Positions 9,683 to 19,180 of a stretch of 64,000 nucleotides of DNA are shown here, one piece after another. The notes beneath the pieces are model-generated. The model was not told the origin of the DNA, made no database searches, and was given only the letters and a program-made list of their open reading frames with translations. This stretch comes from Rickettsia endosymbiont of Ceutorhynchus obstrictus (GTDB lineage: Bacteria > Pseudomonadota > Alphaproteobacteria > Rickettsiales > Rickettsiaceae), in the NCBI RefSeq assembly GCF_964026565.1, contig NZ_OZ032162.1, forward strand, positions 1,674,001 to 1,738,000, written 5' to 3'. Within the stretch, counting starts at the first letter, position 1. Each line of letters starts with the position of its first letter. The translations under genes and the position numbers were made by a program.

Positions 9683-11134
9683 GCGTTCACGCCAATTTTA
9701 GTAAATGGCAGAAAGGGTTAATGCCTTGGAGTTTAGAAGTAGCATAAAGTGACTTAATCCTTTCTAAGAATCTGTCGCCCCTTAGTGACCATGTAAAAAA
9801 AGAATTCTTTCGATATTTAACAAAATGCTTTATCTGTCGTTCTGCCAAGTTATTAGTTAGCTCTATTTGTGAATCATCTAAAAAGAGCCATATCATATCG
9901 AATGATTTTAGTATATTATTTGCTACTCTTTGGGCTTGTAAGTATTCAGTATTAGCGACATCTTGCAAGTAATACAGCATAATCTTTTTAATTTTCTGCA
10001 TTACTGCTAAATATCGAGGTTTATCTAACTTATTTTCTTTATGTAAATTATAAAGCCTAAATATCGTATCAGTTACGCAAAGAAGGTCTGAACCAATTTT
10101 AGCAAGAGAGGCATTGTGACTATGAGCGAATCTTTTAAAATCTCTACGCAAATGAGCTAAACATATTTGACGATTGCTGCTGTCAAACATATTATAAGCC
10201 GCATATCTATCGCTTATTATTTTCCCTTCATATTCAGGTAAAAAACTTTCTAATATCTTTTGTCCTCTTGAATTAGCTAGCTTAAATACCGTAAAAGCTT
10301 TGTTCGTAGCTACCCAGCACCAATGTCTACTGCCTTTATTATTAGAACTTGTCTCGTCTAAATGAAGGTAACTGCTTTCTTCAATTTTATTCAATAATTC
10401 ATTATATTTATCTTCTAACTTAACTGATATTCTGTTCTCAGTATTAGAGATCAAGCCAAGACTAATATCAAGGTTAAATATTTGGTTTAATATTGATTGT
10501 ACTTCTCTCTTACTATTATTAAAGAATCCACTTAAAGAACTAATTATACTTTCAGCGTTCTTCCCTAATAATCGGTAATTATCTAGTTTTGCTTTATATC
10601 TTCTATTACATAAAGAGCATACTTTCCTATACAACCTATATTCCGTAACAACAGGTTTGATAACAGGAATTTCTATTTTTTGATGGGTTCTATATTTTTC
10701 TTCTAATAACAATGAACCACCGCACTTACAAATCTCTTCATCGGGCATAATATCAACATTGATATCTGACGTTTTTATTTGATAAGCGTTATATTTATGA
10801 CCTGCTTGTCCCCCGGGATTTTTATCACTCTTGGGTCTTGTCTTCTTCTCTATCCGGTATATATCTTTAGAGCTAGGAAGACCAGAATTGCTAGAATTCT
10901 TATTTAGCCTATCTTCCAACTCTATTAGCTTAATCTTTAATTCTTTATTTTCTTGTAAAAGCCGTTGATTGGTTACTTCTAGTAATTCTACTAGCTTTTC
11001 TAACTCTATAATTCGATCGGATAGAACATTATTCATTGATGCTGCTACTTATTCTTGTCCTATCTATTTCTATACAATTCTATAACCTTTTTCAACTCCT
11101 TATTTATTTTTTATTTATATCCGTGAACGCTCAC
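9679..11134. mobile_element. IS66-family insertion sequence (ISBst12-like, single ORF), 1456 bp
   Basis: The element has terminal inverted repeats GTGAGCGTTCACG at both ends (9679 onward and ending 11134). It is flanked by an exact 8-bp direct repeat ACTTATAC at 9671-9678 and 11135-11142. IS66 elements are known to make 8-bp duplications. Only the transposase is present, without tnpA/tnpB, as in the ISBst12 subgroup. It disrupts an MFS transporter gene. Confidence 0.93.
9687..11036 (-). CDS. IS66-family transposase, 449 aa
   Basis: This DDE transposase is oriented opposite to the interrupted gene. It has an N-terminal leucine-zipper coiled coil (1-45), LNKNSSNSGLPSSKD at about 44-58, a zinc-finger-like CKCGG plus a CSLCNRRY segment (about 103-145), and the catalytic core: LHLDETS, then ISDRYAAYN, CLAHLRRDFKRF and a C-terminal NLAERQIK. 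The frame is intact and its stop lies within the left inverted repeat, so the element may still be active. Confidence 0.92.
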   Translation of the reverse strand: MNNVLSDRIIELEKLVELLEVTNQRLLQENKELKIKLIELEDRLNKNSSNSGLPSSKDIYRIEKKTRPKSDKNPGGQAGHKYNAYQIKTSDINVDIMPDEEICKCGGSLLLEEKYRTHQKIEIPVIKPVVTEYRLYRKVCSLCNRRYKAKLDNYRLLGKNAESIISSLSGFFNNSKREVQSILNQIFNLDISLGLISNTENRISVKLEDKYNELLNKIEESSYLHLDETSSNNKGSRHWCWVATNKAFTVFKLANSRGQKILESFLPEYEGKIISDRYAAYNMFDSSNRQICLAHLRRDFKRFAHSHNASLAKIGSDLLCVTDTIFRLYNLHKENKLDKPRYLAVMQKIKKIMLYYLQDVANTEYLQAQRVANNILKSFDMIWLFLDDSQIELTNNLAERQIKHFVKYRKNSFFTWSLRGDRFLERIKSLYATSKLQGINPFCHLLKLA

Positions 11135-11142
11135 ACTTATAC

Positions 11143-11323
11143 TTGTTTTACAATTGCTATATCAAGAGCTATTACTTATGTAATTACCTCTTTTGGAATT
11201 ATTTATTTAGTAAAGTATTTTAATAACTTTGGATTACTAATTATCATGATTCCTATAGCTTTAGGCACTGCGTTTGCTATAAATCATTTTGAAACGTTAG
11301 GAAAGAAAACTAACAACTATTAA
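11143..11323 (+). pseudogene. MFS transporter, 3' part after IS66 insertion
   Basis: This reads CFTIAISRAITYVITSFGII and ends FETLGKKTNNY. It supplies the last transmembrane segments missing from 8552-9678. The open frame from 11036 is only IS sequence read into this remnant and has no genuine start. Confidence 0.85.
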
Positions 11324-11946
11324 TAATAGATTTTGCAAAATTTAGCTGTTTCTTGTGCTATGTGAGGTAGTTTTAAATATTCCGCGAGAATTAAAAAGTC
11401 CTCTAGAGTTTCATCTATTATTTTTTTAGCTTTTTCAGGAGACTTTACTTTCAAAGTTTGGATATTATGAAATCTATCAAATAATTTAATAATTAGTAAC
11501 TTTTTCTCTAAATTATGATATAATAATTTTAACATTTCTGCCGAGGTTATTTTCCCGTGTGGTTTGATTCGAGTTAAACCTTCTACTTGAATAGCTATCT
11601 CTCTTCCAAAAATTTTTGTAATCATTTCTTCGTTAAGCTCCGTATCCTCAATAGTATCATGAAGCAAACTAGTAATGATTATATCAGCAGTAAAAAAATT
11701 TTGCTCCATGTAAGCCGTATACTCCGCTACCATATATGCAACTTCTATCGGGTGAGAGTAATACGGGTCGCCTGATTGTCGCATTTGTGCGCCGTGATAT
11801 TTCCGTGCGTAGTAAATGCCCTTCTTAACTTCTCGAATGTCTATTGGATATTGTACTAATTTGTTTAAAGAAGTAATTTTATCCAATAGCCTTGCGGCAT
11901 AACCGCACATATCAAACTTTTCTTCCCAGCAATTGATATCTTCCAC
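11320..11946 (-). CDS. SpoT-like HD-domain phosphohydrolase, 208 aa
   Basis: This corresponds to the (p)ppGpp hydrolase half of RelA/SpoT without synthetase, TGS or ACT parts. Metal-binding motifs are a histidine in KYHGAQMRQSG, YYSHPIEVA, the HD pair in LLHDTIEDT, and an aspartate in KLFDRFHNIQTL. Rickettsia genomes carry several such single-domain SpoT pieces. It is convergent with the MFS remnant and overlaps it by 4 nt. Catalytic ppGpp hydrolysis is plausible from the motifs but not proven. Confidence 0.82.
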   Translation of the reverse strand: MEDINCWEEKFDMCGYAARLLDKITSLNKLVQYPIDIREVKKGIYYARKYHGAQMRQSGDPYYSHPIEVAYMVAEYTAYMEQNFFTADIIITSLLHDTIEDTELNEEMITKIFGREIAIQVEGLTRIKPHGKITSAEMLKLLYHNLEKKLLIIKLFDRFHNIQTLKVKSPEKAKKIIDETLEDFLILAEYLKLPHIAQETAKFCKIYY

Positions 11947-12175
11947 AAAAATTAATCCAAATTTATTAGATCAATCTTTATAACATTTTCTATTAATAAT
12001 TTAAAGTAATAAATTGCAATGAGCAGTATTTTTTTAATCCTGCAATTTAATAATAATTTTTAAATAATACGAAATATAAAGCTTGAGTTATGTTAATATA
12101 ATCTAAAATCCTACGAAGTTGTATATTATCTGCTTTATTTTCGCAACAAAAAATTTTGTAATTTAATTTAAAATA

Positions 12176-12334
12176 TTATTTTAGCTTTTCAGCCGCTTCT
12201 TCTGCGTCTAGCTCGGCTTCTATTTGTTGCTCTTCTAATGCCATTTCTTTAGCGTGTCTTTCTATTAAATAACTATTGAGTATCCGCATGGGAATCATAA
12301 CAACAATTAAAGCCGGTATAATAATTTTAAACAT
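12176..12334 (-). CDS. Small membrane protein, 52 aa (perhaps truncated)
   Basis: ATG at 12334 opens MFKIIIPALIVVMIPMRIL, one transmembrane helix, followed by an acidic amphipathic helix (HAKEMALEEQQIEAELDAEE). The frame stays open 31 codons upstream with a highly acidic, basic-flanked stretch (EEESEEEYREEKRQ) but no ATG, GTG or TTG, then a stop. It may be the C-terminal end of a longer gene that lost its start. No function is recognised. Confidence 0.45.
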   Translation of the reverse strand: MFKIIIPALIVVMIPMRILNSYLIERHAKEMALEEQQIEAELDAEEAAEKLK

Positions 12335-12822
12335 ATCTTTGCTGTCTTTCCAAACTCGTGCATTTCTTTGCCTTTTTTCTTCCCTATATTCTTCCTCTGA
12401 CTCTTCTTCTACAACAGAAATAGTGTCAAATTATTTAAGTTGCAAAAGTAAGTTAAAACATAGCTAACAATTATATTAATTATTCTTAATAAAAAAGTGC
12501 GGCGTTATTGTATGGCTACCGGAATCGTCATTGCGAGCATTTGCGCGGAGCGCGGCAATCCAGGAAATAATAGTCATCCTGAATTTATTTCAGGATCTTT
12601 TGCAAGAGATGCTGAAACAAGTTCAGCATGACAAAGACTCGATTGCTGCTCTAGACTACGTCCCTCCTCGCAATGACGGTGTTTTTTATAAGGATTTCGA
12701 GCCATGCAAACAATGCCTCGAAAAATGGCGAATGGCGTACCCTAGTGTATGATTTTCTAACCTCTGATAAATCTTTTAAAGTTAATATTGCTCTCTTTTA
12801 TATTAAACAAAATTATAACGAT
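12335..12822. other. Intergenic accessory stretch containing one nested repeat
   Basis: Apart from the palindromic repeat at 12502-12712, I see no supported gene here. Plus-strand reading frames in this interval are translations of the repeat or antisense to the small membrane protein. Confidence 0.6.
12502..12712. repeat. Palindromic repeat with an inner element
   Basis: Outer arms are GTCATTGCGAG (12528) and CTCGCAATGAC (12668-12678), with GCGGCAATCCAGG inside. The centre holds a second element, GTCATCCTGAATTTATTTC... to ...AAGTTCAGCATGAC. The same inner element occurs at 24397-24462 in the opposite orientation within the same kind of outer repeat. Confidence 0.8.
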
Positions 12823-12866
12823 AGGTCAACAATATGTTGACCTAAGTCAATTAAATATTATATACT
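12823..12866 (+). promoter_or_regulatory. Promoter and operator of the toxin-antitoxin pair
   Basis: A perfect inverted repeat AGGTCAACA-ATA-TGTTGACCT (12823-12843) overlaps the -35 box TTGACC (12837-12842). The -10 box TATACT follows at 12861-12866 after an 18-bp spacer. The position suggests autorepression by the Xre-type antitoxin encoded downstream. Transcription would start near 12873, about 20 nt before the toxin ATG. Confidence 0.7.
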
Positions 12867-12892
12867 ATAAATAATTCTTATTGTATTTTACC

Positions 12893-13141
12893 ATGGCTTA
12901 TAAGTTAAGTTTTTCTAAAACTGCATTAAAAAATTTGCTCAAGATTTCTGCAAATAAAAGGAGCATTATATTAGAAAAGTTAGAGGTACTAAAATTAGAC
13001 CCATATAAGGAAAATAATAATATAAAAAAGTTGACAAGTTATGATGGTTATAGATTAAGGATTGGGAATTACCGTGTTATATACAGGATAGATAAAGGAA
13101 AGGTAGAAATTCTAGTAATCAATATTGATGTTAGAGGATAA
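12893..13141 (+). CDS. RelE/ParE-family toxin, 82 aa
   Basis: The sequence has the compact RelE fold pattern: FSKTALKNLLKI, a helical hairpin, then KLTSYDGYRLRIGNYRVIYRID and a final strand VEILVINIDVRG. RelE toxins are usually ribosome-dependent mRNA endonucleases; here that is inferred from the family. A TTG start 12 nt upstream is possible, but ATG at 12893 fits the promoter and family. It precedes the antitoxin gene by 8 nt, the toxin-first order seen in HigBA-like modules. Confidence 0.82.
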   Translation: MAYKLSFSKTALKNLLKISANKRSIILEKLEVLKLDPYKENNNIKKLTSYDGYRLRIGNYRVIYRIDKGKVEILVINIDVRG

Positions 13142-13149
13142 ATATATAA

Positions 13150-13515
13150 ATGAGCAATAAACATATAATAGAGTATCAGGGGAAGCCTGCTTTTGTGGTC
13201 ATACCTTTTAGCGAATATCAGGAGCTTATAAACTTTAAAAAGCACCATATTACCGATGAAGAATTATATGCTGAAGGAATAGCTAAAAATGAGGAATATT
13301 TTCCTGAAGAATTAGTGCAAAAAATTCTAAACGGTGAGAATCCAATTAAAGTTTATAGAAAGTACCGTGAGCTTTCTCAAGAGCAACTAGCAATCAAAAT
13401 CGGTAAAACTAAGCAATATATCTCAGCTATTGAAAAAGGTACAAGACAAGGCACAATAGATACTCTAAAAAAGCTCAGTACTGTTCTAAATATTGATTTG
13501 GATATGCTTAGCTAA
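13150..13515 (+). CDS. Xre-family antitoxin with Phd-like N-terminus, 121 aa
   Basis: Residues 1-35 (HIIEYQGKPAFVVIPFSEYQ) resemble the Phd/YefM-type antitoxin start. Residues 70-121 form a classic Xre helix-turn-helix: YRELSQEQLAIKIGKTKQYIS, then AIEKGTRQGTIDTLKKLS. It would neutralise the RelE-like toxin and bind the upstream palindrome. The pair looks intact, in contrast with the decayed genes on both sides. Confidence 0.8.
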   Translation: MSNKHIIEYQGKPAFVVIPFSEYQELINFKKHHITDEELYAEGIAKNEEYFPEELVQKILNGENPIKVYRKYRELSQEQLAIKIGKTKQYISAIEKGTRQGTIDTLKKLSTVLNIDLDMLS

Positions 13516-13626
13516 ACAAAATATTATTAGCGCGCCGTAGCGGACAATTTTAGACAAATTTACGAGCTTCGTATAGTCATTATTTACTTGTCTGCGGATA
13601 TTAATTATATTGCTAACTAATAAAAT

Positions 13627-13935
13627 CTATTCAACAAGCGGGGGCAAACTGCCCCTTTCTTTATATAGTACTATCACCCCCAATATAGTAGCATCATCAT
13701 TTATATTTTGATGGTCTATTGTTTCGTCAAGCTGCTCTTCTACCGCAATAAGCTTTGACTTCATAAGCTCTTGCATATTATTTGTTATCTGCTCTATATC
13801 GGTTTTATTTACTAGAGCTTGTTCTTCATATTTCTTTGCTGCATTTGTTTTATTAGTAACGTACAAAGGCTTTTTGCTAGTGGCTATTGCCTCGTTATAT
13901 TTTTCTATTGCCTTGTCATATTCACCTTTATTGGG
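13627..13935 (-). pseudogene. C-terminal remnant of an LRR/TPR protein related to the prophage ankyrin gene
   Basis: The open part (NKGEYDKAIEKYNEAIATS, then ITNNMQELMKSK and PQNINDDATILGV-like) matches the end of the 26128-29676 protein (ITANMQELIVDK, PQNINDDVTILGV). It begins abruptly in a TPR next to a GCGTTGTTGTATGG repeat end at 13934 and has no start. Relative to it, the prophage gene has a one-base change that truncates the last 11 or so residues, so this fragment may show the ancestral C-terminus. Confidence 0.65.
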
Positions 13936-13956
13936 CGTTGTTGTATGGCTCAGAAA

Positions 13957-16900
13957 TTAATACAAAGTTAAAGGGGTAAATAATATACTAATATCATCTA
14001 CCGTGAGCTTAGAAGACGTTTGAGCTGTAGGGTCAAACAGATTATTCATTAATTCTGCTTTTTTCTTTTGCATTTCTATGATTTTTTCTTCGACCGTTCC
14101 TGCAGTGATAATTTTATATACAAATACCGGTTTATCTTGTCCGATGCGGTGAGCGCGGTCGGTAGCTTGGTTTTCTACTGCCGGATTCCACCAAGGATCA
14201 TAATGAATTATTGTATCGGCAGCAGTAAGATTAAGCCCGGTACCTCCGGCTTTTAAGCTGATTAAGAATAAAGGTACTGAGCCTTCTTGAAAGCTTCTTA
14301 TAGGTGTTTCTCGGTCTTTGGTTTGTCCGGTAAGTTTAACATATGATATTCCTCTCAAGTTTAATTGTTCTTCTATTATTTGTAACATACTAGTGAATTG
14401 TGAAAATAATAATATTTTACGTCCTTCTTCCAGCATTTCCGTTAACATATTTATTAACTCCAACCGCTTTGCGGATTCGGTTATATTTTTTGCAGCATCC
14501 ATCTTAAGTAAACTTGGATCACAACAAACTTGCCTGAGTTTTAGTAAAGCATCAAGTACTATAATATGGCTTTTTTCCATACCGTGCCGTGCTATTTCTT
14601 TTTGCACTCTTTCATGCATACTTACACGAATAGTTTCATATAAATCACGTTGCGCACCTTCGAGTTCTACGGTGCGAATGATTTCGGTTTTAGGGGGAAG
14701 CTCCGTTAATACTTCTTGTTTAGTACGGCGTAAAATAAAAGGTTTTATTCTTTCCGTTAGAATTTTTAATTTTTGATTATTGCCGTCTTTTTCAATGGGA
14801 TTGCGAAATAAAGTAGTAAATTGTTTACTAGTTCCAAGGTATCCCGGTAATAGAAAATTAAATAACGACCATAATTCTCCTAAATGATTTTCTAAAGGAG
14901 TACCTGTTAGGCATACTCGATGAGTAGCCTTTATCTGACTAACTATTTGAGTAATTTTCGCATTGGAATTTTTAATAGTTTGTGCTTCATCAAGAATAAT
15001 TGTATGATATTCATGAGATAAAAGAATATCTTTATCACGCAGCAATAAAGGATAAGTAGTTAGTATTAAGTTATATTTACTTATATCATTAAAATGTATT
15101 TTACGCTTAGCACCATGCAGAGTTAATACTTTGAGGTCGGGTACAAATTTTTCTGCTTCTAGCCGCCAATTACTCATAAGACTAGTAGGCGCAATAACTA
15201 AAAAAGGGTTGTTCAAGGATTTTTCAGCTTTTTCGGTGGCAATATGGACAAGCAGCTGAACGGTTTTTCCAAGTCCCATATCATCTGCAAGTATTCCGGC
15301 TAATTGATATTCACGTAAAAACTGTAACCAATTTAATCCTTCCTGTTGATAATTACGTAACTTCCCTTGAAAATTTGGAGGAATTGTTATCGGTGTAATA
15401 CTGTTAAAATTTTTAAGTTTTTTTCCTAATTCCCGTATTTTATCTCCGCCGAACCAACGTATATTCAGAGCTTGCAACGCAGCTTCCATTTCTGCAAGCA
15501 GTGCTGCTTCTGAAAACTGCATTTTGAGTATGCCGTTTTCATCAATGTTATTTTGAAAACTAAATAAATATTGAATAGTACTAAGCAATGTTTTAATACG
15601 TTCAGGAGGAAGTGCTAAACGCTTACCGTCGGACAAAGGAATTAGAAAAGGTTTTTCGTTAGAAAAATTTTCAAGGTTAGCATAAATATTATTATCTTTT
15701 TTTAGCAAATTTAATAATATCGGTATTAGATTTAACTTATTACCTTCAATACTTACACCTAGCTCAACGTTAAACCATTGATTATCATTATCTTGGATTT
15801 CTCCATACCATTCTTTATCTGCATATACTATATTATACGGGAAAGACGGTAGCATTTTAATTTGCCAACCTTGCTCTTTAAGGCGTGTTATATCTTGCTT
15901 AACAAATTTTTCCCAAGCTTGTGCTATAATTTTATCTTTATGAAAATTTTCTTTCTTCTCTCCTATAGTTATATAGTCATAATAATCCTTTCTTATATTA
16001 TAATAATTAGTGATATTCTTATATTTAATACCAAAACCTAAAAGCTGCAAGTAATCCATTATTCCTTTTTCTATTGAGATTTTACGAGGAATAATTTGTA
16101 CCTCTCCTCCTTTAAAACGGCTGAATTCTAGACTTGGATCATCGCAAGCAATAATTTTCCCTCCATAATCAAAGGATAAACTAGCAGCTGCTACAGTAAC
16201 AGGCTCTCCTATAGCACGTGCAGTCCAGCCGTTAGATTTTTGTGGTTGGATCGTAATTCCCATAAGCTTTAATATCGGTATCGGCTCTATATCTAATTTA
16301 GATATAGGAAGTTTTGTTGGGAGCAGCTCACCTGCATTATTCCCGAATATAGATATTAGTTTCTCGGTTAAGGCTTCCACTTGCTGTGGTTTAATATTAG
16401 GTGCTTTCAGAAGGTGAATTATTTGTTTATCAGGAATATCTAGCTTTATATCTACTATTCCTATTTTTCTTGAGATAGGACATATATAATGAAGCGGAGC
16501 TAAAGAAAGTATAACAGGTGCAGTAATATTCTCTACGGTAATATTTAAAGTTTGCGTACCGTCTGATTGCGTTTTCCAAATTAATTTAGCACTACGAGTT
16601 TCTCCAAATCTTAAGAAATTTTTGGGTGATTCCTCATCTTTTAAATAACAGCGTTCTGATTCAATAAGAAGCTTGAGTAAAAATAATACTTCCTCACCGC
16701 CTGAAATTGTATAGCTAGATCTAGAGCTATAGCTAGGAGTAGAAGTTAAGCCTGAAATTAAACGCAATATCACTAGATCATTATCATTAATATAATTGGG
16801 ACGACCATATGACCAAGTGGTATCCAATCCACAACTTTTTCTACTACCAAATACACCTATTTTTTTAATATAAGCGATAGTAGGTGATACGGTAAGTGTT

Positions 16901-17337
16901 CCATGATTTCTAGAAAATTCTAAACTATAAATTAAAGTGTTTTGGGAATTAGAATCTAACTGTTTTTTATCCGCTTCTTTAAAACTTTCTAGCCATATGT
17001 TTAAATTTTGATCAAATGCTGAAGAGTCAATATTTGGAGATTCCGAAAATAATTTCTTTCCTTCTAACAATGTTGCAACTATATGCTTACAATCAAAGCC
17101 TACAGGACAAGAACAAATTCCTTCAAATATTTTACTGTTATCCTCACCTGTAATAATCTCGACTTCTACTTGATAAGGTTCATCTCTTGACCCCTGTACA
17201 TCAGCTAATAACTTACCGTTATTAAATGATAGATTTTTTACGTATCCTTGTTTTGCATATGCACTGCCGCGCAAATAATCTTTATCCGGGAAATTATTGA
17301 TAATATCTTCGGTAGTATAAAATTTTTTAAATGACAT
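13957..17337 (-). CDS. SNF2-family helicase with SWIM zinc finger, 1126 aa
   Basis: The N-terminus carries a SWIM finger (C75, C77, C83, H85 in CSCPVGFDCKH). A long bacterial SNF2-associated region follows, then the ATPase core: ILADDMGLGKTVQ (Walker A), DEAQ box in IILDEAQTIKN, LTGTPLENHLGELW, and the second lobe with QFTSMLQIIEEQL, SLKAGGTGLNLTAAD and ENQATDRAHRIGQ. Such proteins are ATP-driven DNA or nucleoprotein translocases, and related ones act in transcription recycling or phage defence. Its target here is unknown. The frame is intact and the gene is monocistronic. Confidence 0.92.
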   Translation of the reverse strand: MSFKKFYTTEDIINNFPDKDYLRGSAYAKQGYVKNLSFNNGKLLADVQGSRDEPYQVEVEIITGEDNSKIFEGICSCPVGFDCKHIVATLLEGKKLFSESPNIDSSAFDQNLNIWLESFKEADKKQLDSNSQNTLIYSLEFSRNHGTLTVSPTIAYIKKIGVFGSRKSCGLDTTWSYGRPNYINDNDLVILRLISGLTSTPSYSSRSSYTISGGEEVLFLLKLLIESERCYLKDEESPKNFLRFGETRSAKLIWKTQSDGTQTLNITVENITAPVILSLAPLHYICPISRKIGIVDIKLDIPDKQIIHLLKAPNIKPQQVEALTEKLISIFGNNAGELLPTKLPISKLDIEPIPILKLMGITIQPQKSNGWTARAIGEPVTVAAASLSFDYGGKIIACDDPSLEFSRFKGGEVQIIPRKISIEKGIMDYLQLLGFGIKYKNITNYYNIRKDYYDYITIGEKKENFHKDKIIAQAWEKFVKQDITRLKEQGWQIKMLPSFPYNIVYADKEWYGEIQDNDNQWFNVELGVSIEGNKLNLIPILLNLLKKDNNIYANLENFSNEKPFLIPLSDGKRLALPPERIKTLLSTIQYLFSFQNNIDENGILKMQFSEAALLAEMEAALQALNIRWFGGDKIRELGKKLKNFNSITPITIPPNFQGKLRNYQQEGLNWLQFLREYQLAGILADDMGLGKTVQLLVHIATEKAEKSLNNPFLVIAPTSLMSNWRLEAEKFVPDLKVLTLHGAKRKIHFNDISKYNLILTTYPLLLRDKDILLSHEYHTIILDEAQTIKNSNAKITQIVSQIKATHRVCLTGTPLENHLGELWSLFNFLLPGYLGTSKQFTTLFRNPIEKDGNNQKLKILTERIKPFILRRTKQEVLTELPPKTEIIRTVELEGAQRDLYETIRVSMHERVQKEIARHGMEKSHIIVLDALLKLRQVCCDPSLLKMDAAKNITESAKRLELINMLTEMLEEGRKILLFSQFTSMLQIIEEQLNLRGISYVKLTGQTKDRETPIRSFQEGSVPLFLISLKAGGTGLNLTAADTIIHYDPWWNPAVENQATDRAHRIGQDKPVFVYKIITAGTVEEKIIEMQKKKAELMNNLFDPTAQTSSKLTVDDISILFTPLTLY

Positions 17338-17862
17338 ATTTTATTCTCTTTACTTATTATTAAATCTTTCTGCTGTTGTAATTTTTACTTTAATATTCTA
17401 ATTGTTTTCAAAGATAGTAAAATAATATTTTCAGAGTTTTTCATTATCTATAATAAAATGGTTAATTACCGTTTATTTATAAAAATAAATTTTAGCACAT
17501 TAGGTAAAATTTTTTAAACTCAATTCTCTGTTTGCAATAAAACTATGATTCTTTCTTTTCGTAGTGGCGTTGTTGCATGGCTCGACATCCTTATAAAAAA
17601 ACACTGTCATTGCGAGGAGGGACATAGTCCCGACGTGGCAATCCAGGAAAAAATAGCAAAAAATGCTATGAAATTTATTATTTTCTAGATTGCCGCGCTC
17701 CTTGCAGTCGCTCGCAATGACGTTTGGGGTATCCACGCAACAATGCCTTCCGTAGTTCAAAAAGAAAATTTTTATATAATAAATGAAATTTTGTACCTAA
17801 TACTCGAAATTTCATGATATAATTTATCTATGTAGATAATTATACTAAAAGGCATAAAAATT
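17338..17862. other. Intergenic region with one palindromic repeat
   Basis: This is the divergent region between the SNF2 helicase and the AAA ATPase. It holds the repeat at 17566-17747 and, close to the ATPase gene, an inverted repeat ATGAAATTT (17783-17791) / AAATTTCAT (17807-17815). A TATAAT follows at 17818-17823 and may be the -10 element. No gene is seen. Confidence 0.55.
17566..17747. repeat. Palindromic repeat, GTCATTGCGAGG family
   Basis: Starts GGCGTTGTTGCATGGCTCG and ends CACGCAACAATGCC, so the ends are inverted. Inner arms are GTCATTGCGAGG / CTCGCAATGACG and GGCAATCCAGG / CTAGATTGCC. The inner part is nearly the same as that in the composite repeat at 3600-3740. Confidence 0.8.
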
Positions 17863-19002
17863 ATGAAAGCTATTATTAAACGTGAACATTACCTACAAAA
17901 GATAGAAACACAATTTCTAAGTCATATAATAGTAGCTCTCTTAGGGCCAAGGCAATGCGGTAAAACTACTTTAGCCCATCAATTTGCTCATGCAAAAGAA
18001 GAAGTACATTTTTTTGATTTAGAAGATACAAGAGATTTAGCTGCATTAGAAAATCCTTATATAACATTAAAAGATAAAAAAGGCTTAATTATTATTGATG
18101 AAATTCAACGCTTACCCAATTTATTTCCTACACTACGAGTGCTAGCGGATGAACAGAAAGAACGATATTTCCTAATATTAGGAAGTGCTTCAAGAGATTT
18201 AATTAAGCAAGGCTCTGAAACACTTGCAGGCAGGATATCTTATATAGAAGTACATCCTTTTTCTTTATTAGAAGTTAGTAATATCAATCATCTTCATTTG
18301 CTTGGCGGGTTCCCTAAAAGCTATCTTTACCCGAAAACAGGTTTTGATTGGTTAGAACAATATATCAGAACATTTTTAGAGCGTGATATTCCAAATCTTG
18401 GTTTTTCTATACCGCCGATCACATTACGACGTTTTTGGACAATGCTTGCTCATTACCATGGAAATATTTTTAACGCTTCTGAAATTGGAAAATCCCTAGG
18501 AGTAAGCGATCATACCATAAAAAATTATTTAGATATTTTAACCGGTACTTTTATGGTACGCCAATTATATCCTTGGTTTGAAAATATTTCTAAACGTCAA
18601 AAGAAACGACCTAAAATATACTTCACCGATTCAGGTATATTTCATCATTTGATTGACATACACTCACAAGAGCAATTATTAAAACATCCGAAATTAGGTG
18701 CTAGCTTTGAAGGATTTGCCTTAGAACAAATAATACGACTTTTTGATAAACGAAGTGAAGATTGTTATTACTGGGGAATACATCAAGAAGGAGAACTAGA
18801 TTTATTTATAAGATATAAAGGTTTAAAGCTGGGTTTTGAATTTAAGTTTAACGATGCTCCTACCCTTACCTCTTCAATGTATAAAGCAATAGAATATTTA
18901 GCCCTAGATAAACTATTTGTTATATACCCCGGTGAAAAAAAATATCAATTAGCGGATAATATAACTATTATTCCTATTAAGGAAATAAAAACAATTTTAT
19001 AA
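17863..19002 (+). CDS. AAA_14/DUF4143 ATPase, 379 aa
   Basis: P-loop LLGPRQCGKTTL (K34) and Walker B LIIIDEIQRLP (about 84-94) belong to an AAA domain. A winged helix (ASEIGKSLGVSDHTIKNYLDIL) and a C-terminal DUF4143 module with GASFEGFALEQII and a YYWGIHQEGELDLFI / GFEFKF nuclease-like fold follow. Such proteins are common accessory ATPases in bacteria and archaea with no settled role. The gene is intact and has its own probable promoter. Confidence 0.87.
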   Translation: MKAIIKREHYLQKIETQFLSHIIVALLGPRQCGKTTLAHQFAHAKEEVHFFDLEDTRDLAALENPYITLKDKKGLIIIDEIQRLPNLFPTLRVLADEQKERYFLILGSASRDLIKQGSETLAGRISYIEVHPFSLLEVSNINHLHLLGGFPKSYLYPKTGFDWLEQYIRTFLERDIPNLGFSIPPITLRRFWTMLAHYHGNIFNASEIGKSLGVSDHTIKNYLDILTGTFMVRQLYPWFENISKRQKKRPKIYFTDSGIFHHLIDIHSQEQLLKHPKLGASFEGFALEQIIRLFDKRSEDCYYWGIHQEGELDLFIRYKGLKLGFEFKFNDAPTLTSSMYKAIEYLALDKLFVIYPGEKKYQLADNITIIPIKEIKTIL

Positions 19003-19024
19003 TATTGTTGATTACAATTTAACC

Positions 19025-19056
19025 CCAACTACGGATAAGGAATTATCCATAGTTGG
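19025..19056. repeat. Strong hairpin after the AAA ATPase
   Basis: CCAACTACGGATAA pairs with TTATCCATAGTTGG (one mismatch) around a GGAA loop. It resembles the AACTATGGATAAG hairpins at 22797 and 22892. It lacks a long T run, so it is more likely a small repeat than a standard terminator. Confidence 0.55.
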
Positions 19057-19180
19057 CGTTATTTATTGAGATAAAAATTAATAATAACTAAATATCATTT
19101 CATTTAAGCTTAAAGGATGCGAATACCCTCCTAATCATACTCGGAATTTTAAATATTAATTCTTTCTTATCTCAATGATC

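Noticed and set aside
11036..11142. Start of a 95-aa membrane protein at 11036
   Set aside because: This part is IS66 end sequence. Only 11143-11323 belongs to the MFS gene.
12531..12752. Plus-strand 73-aa frame
   Set aside because: The protein (VILNLFQDLLQ, VPPRNDG) is repeat-derived and shared with other repeat copies.
17500..17760. Minus-strand 86-aa frame
   Set aside because: It is the translation of a palindromic repeat, with no independent start region.
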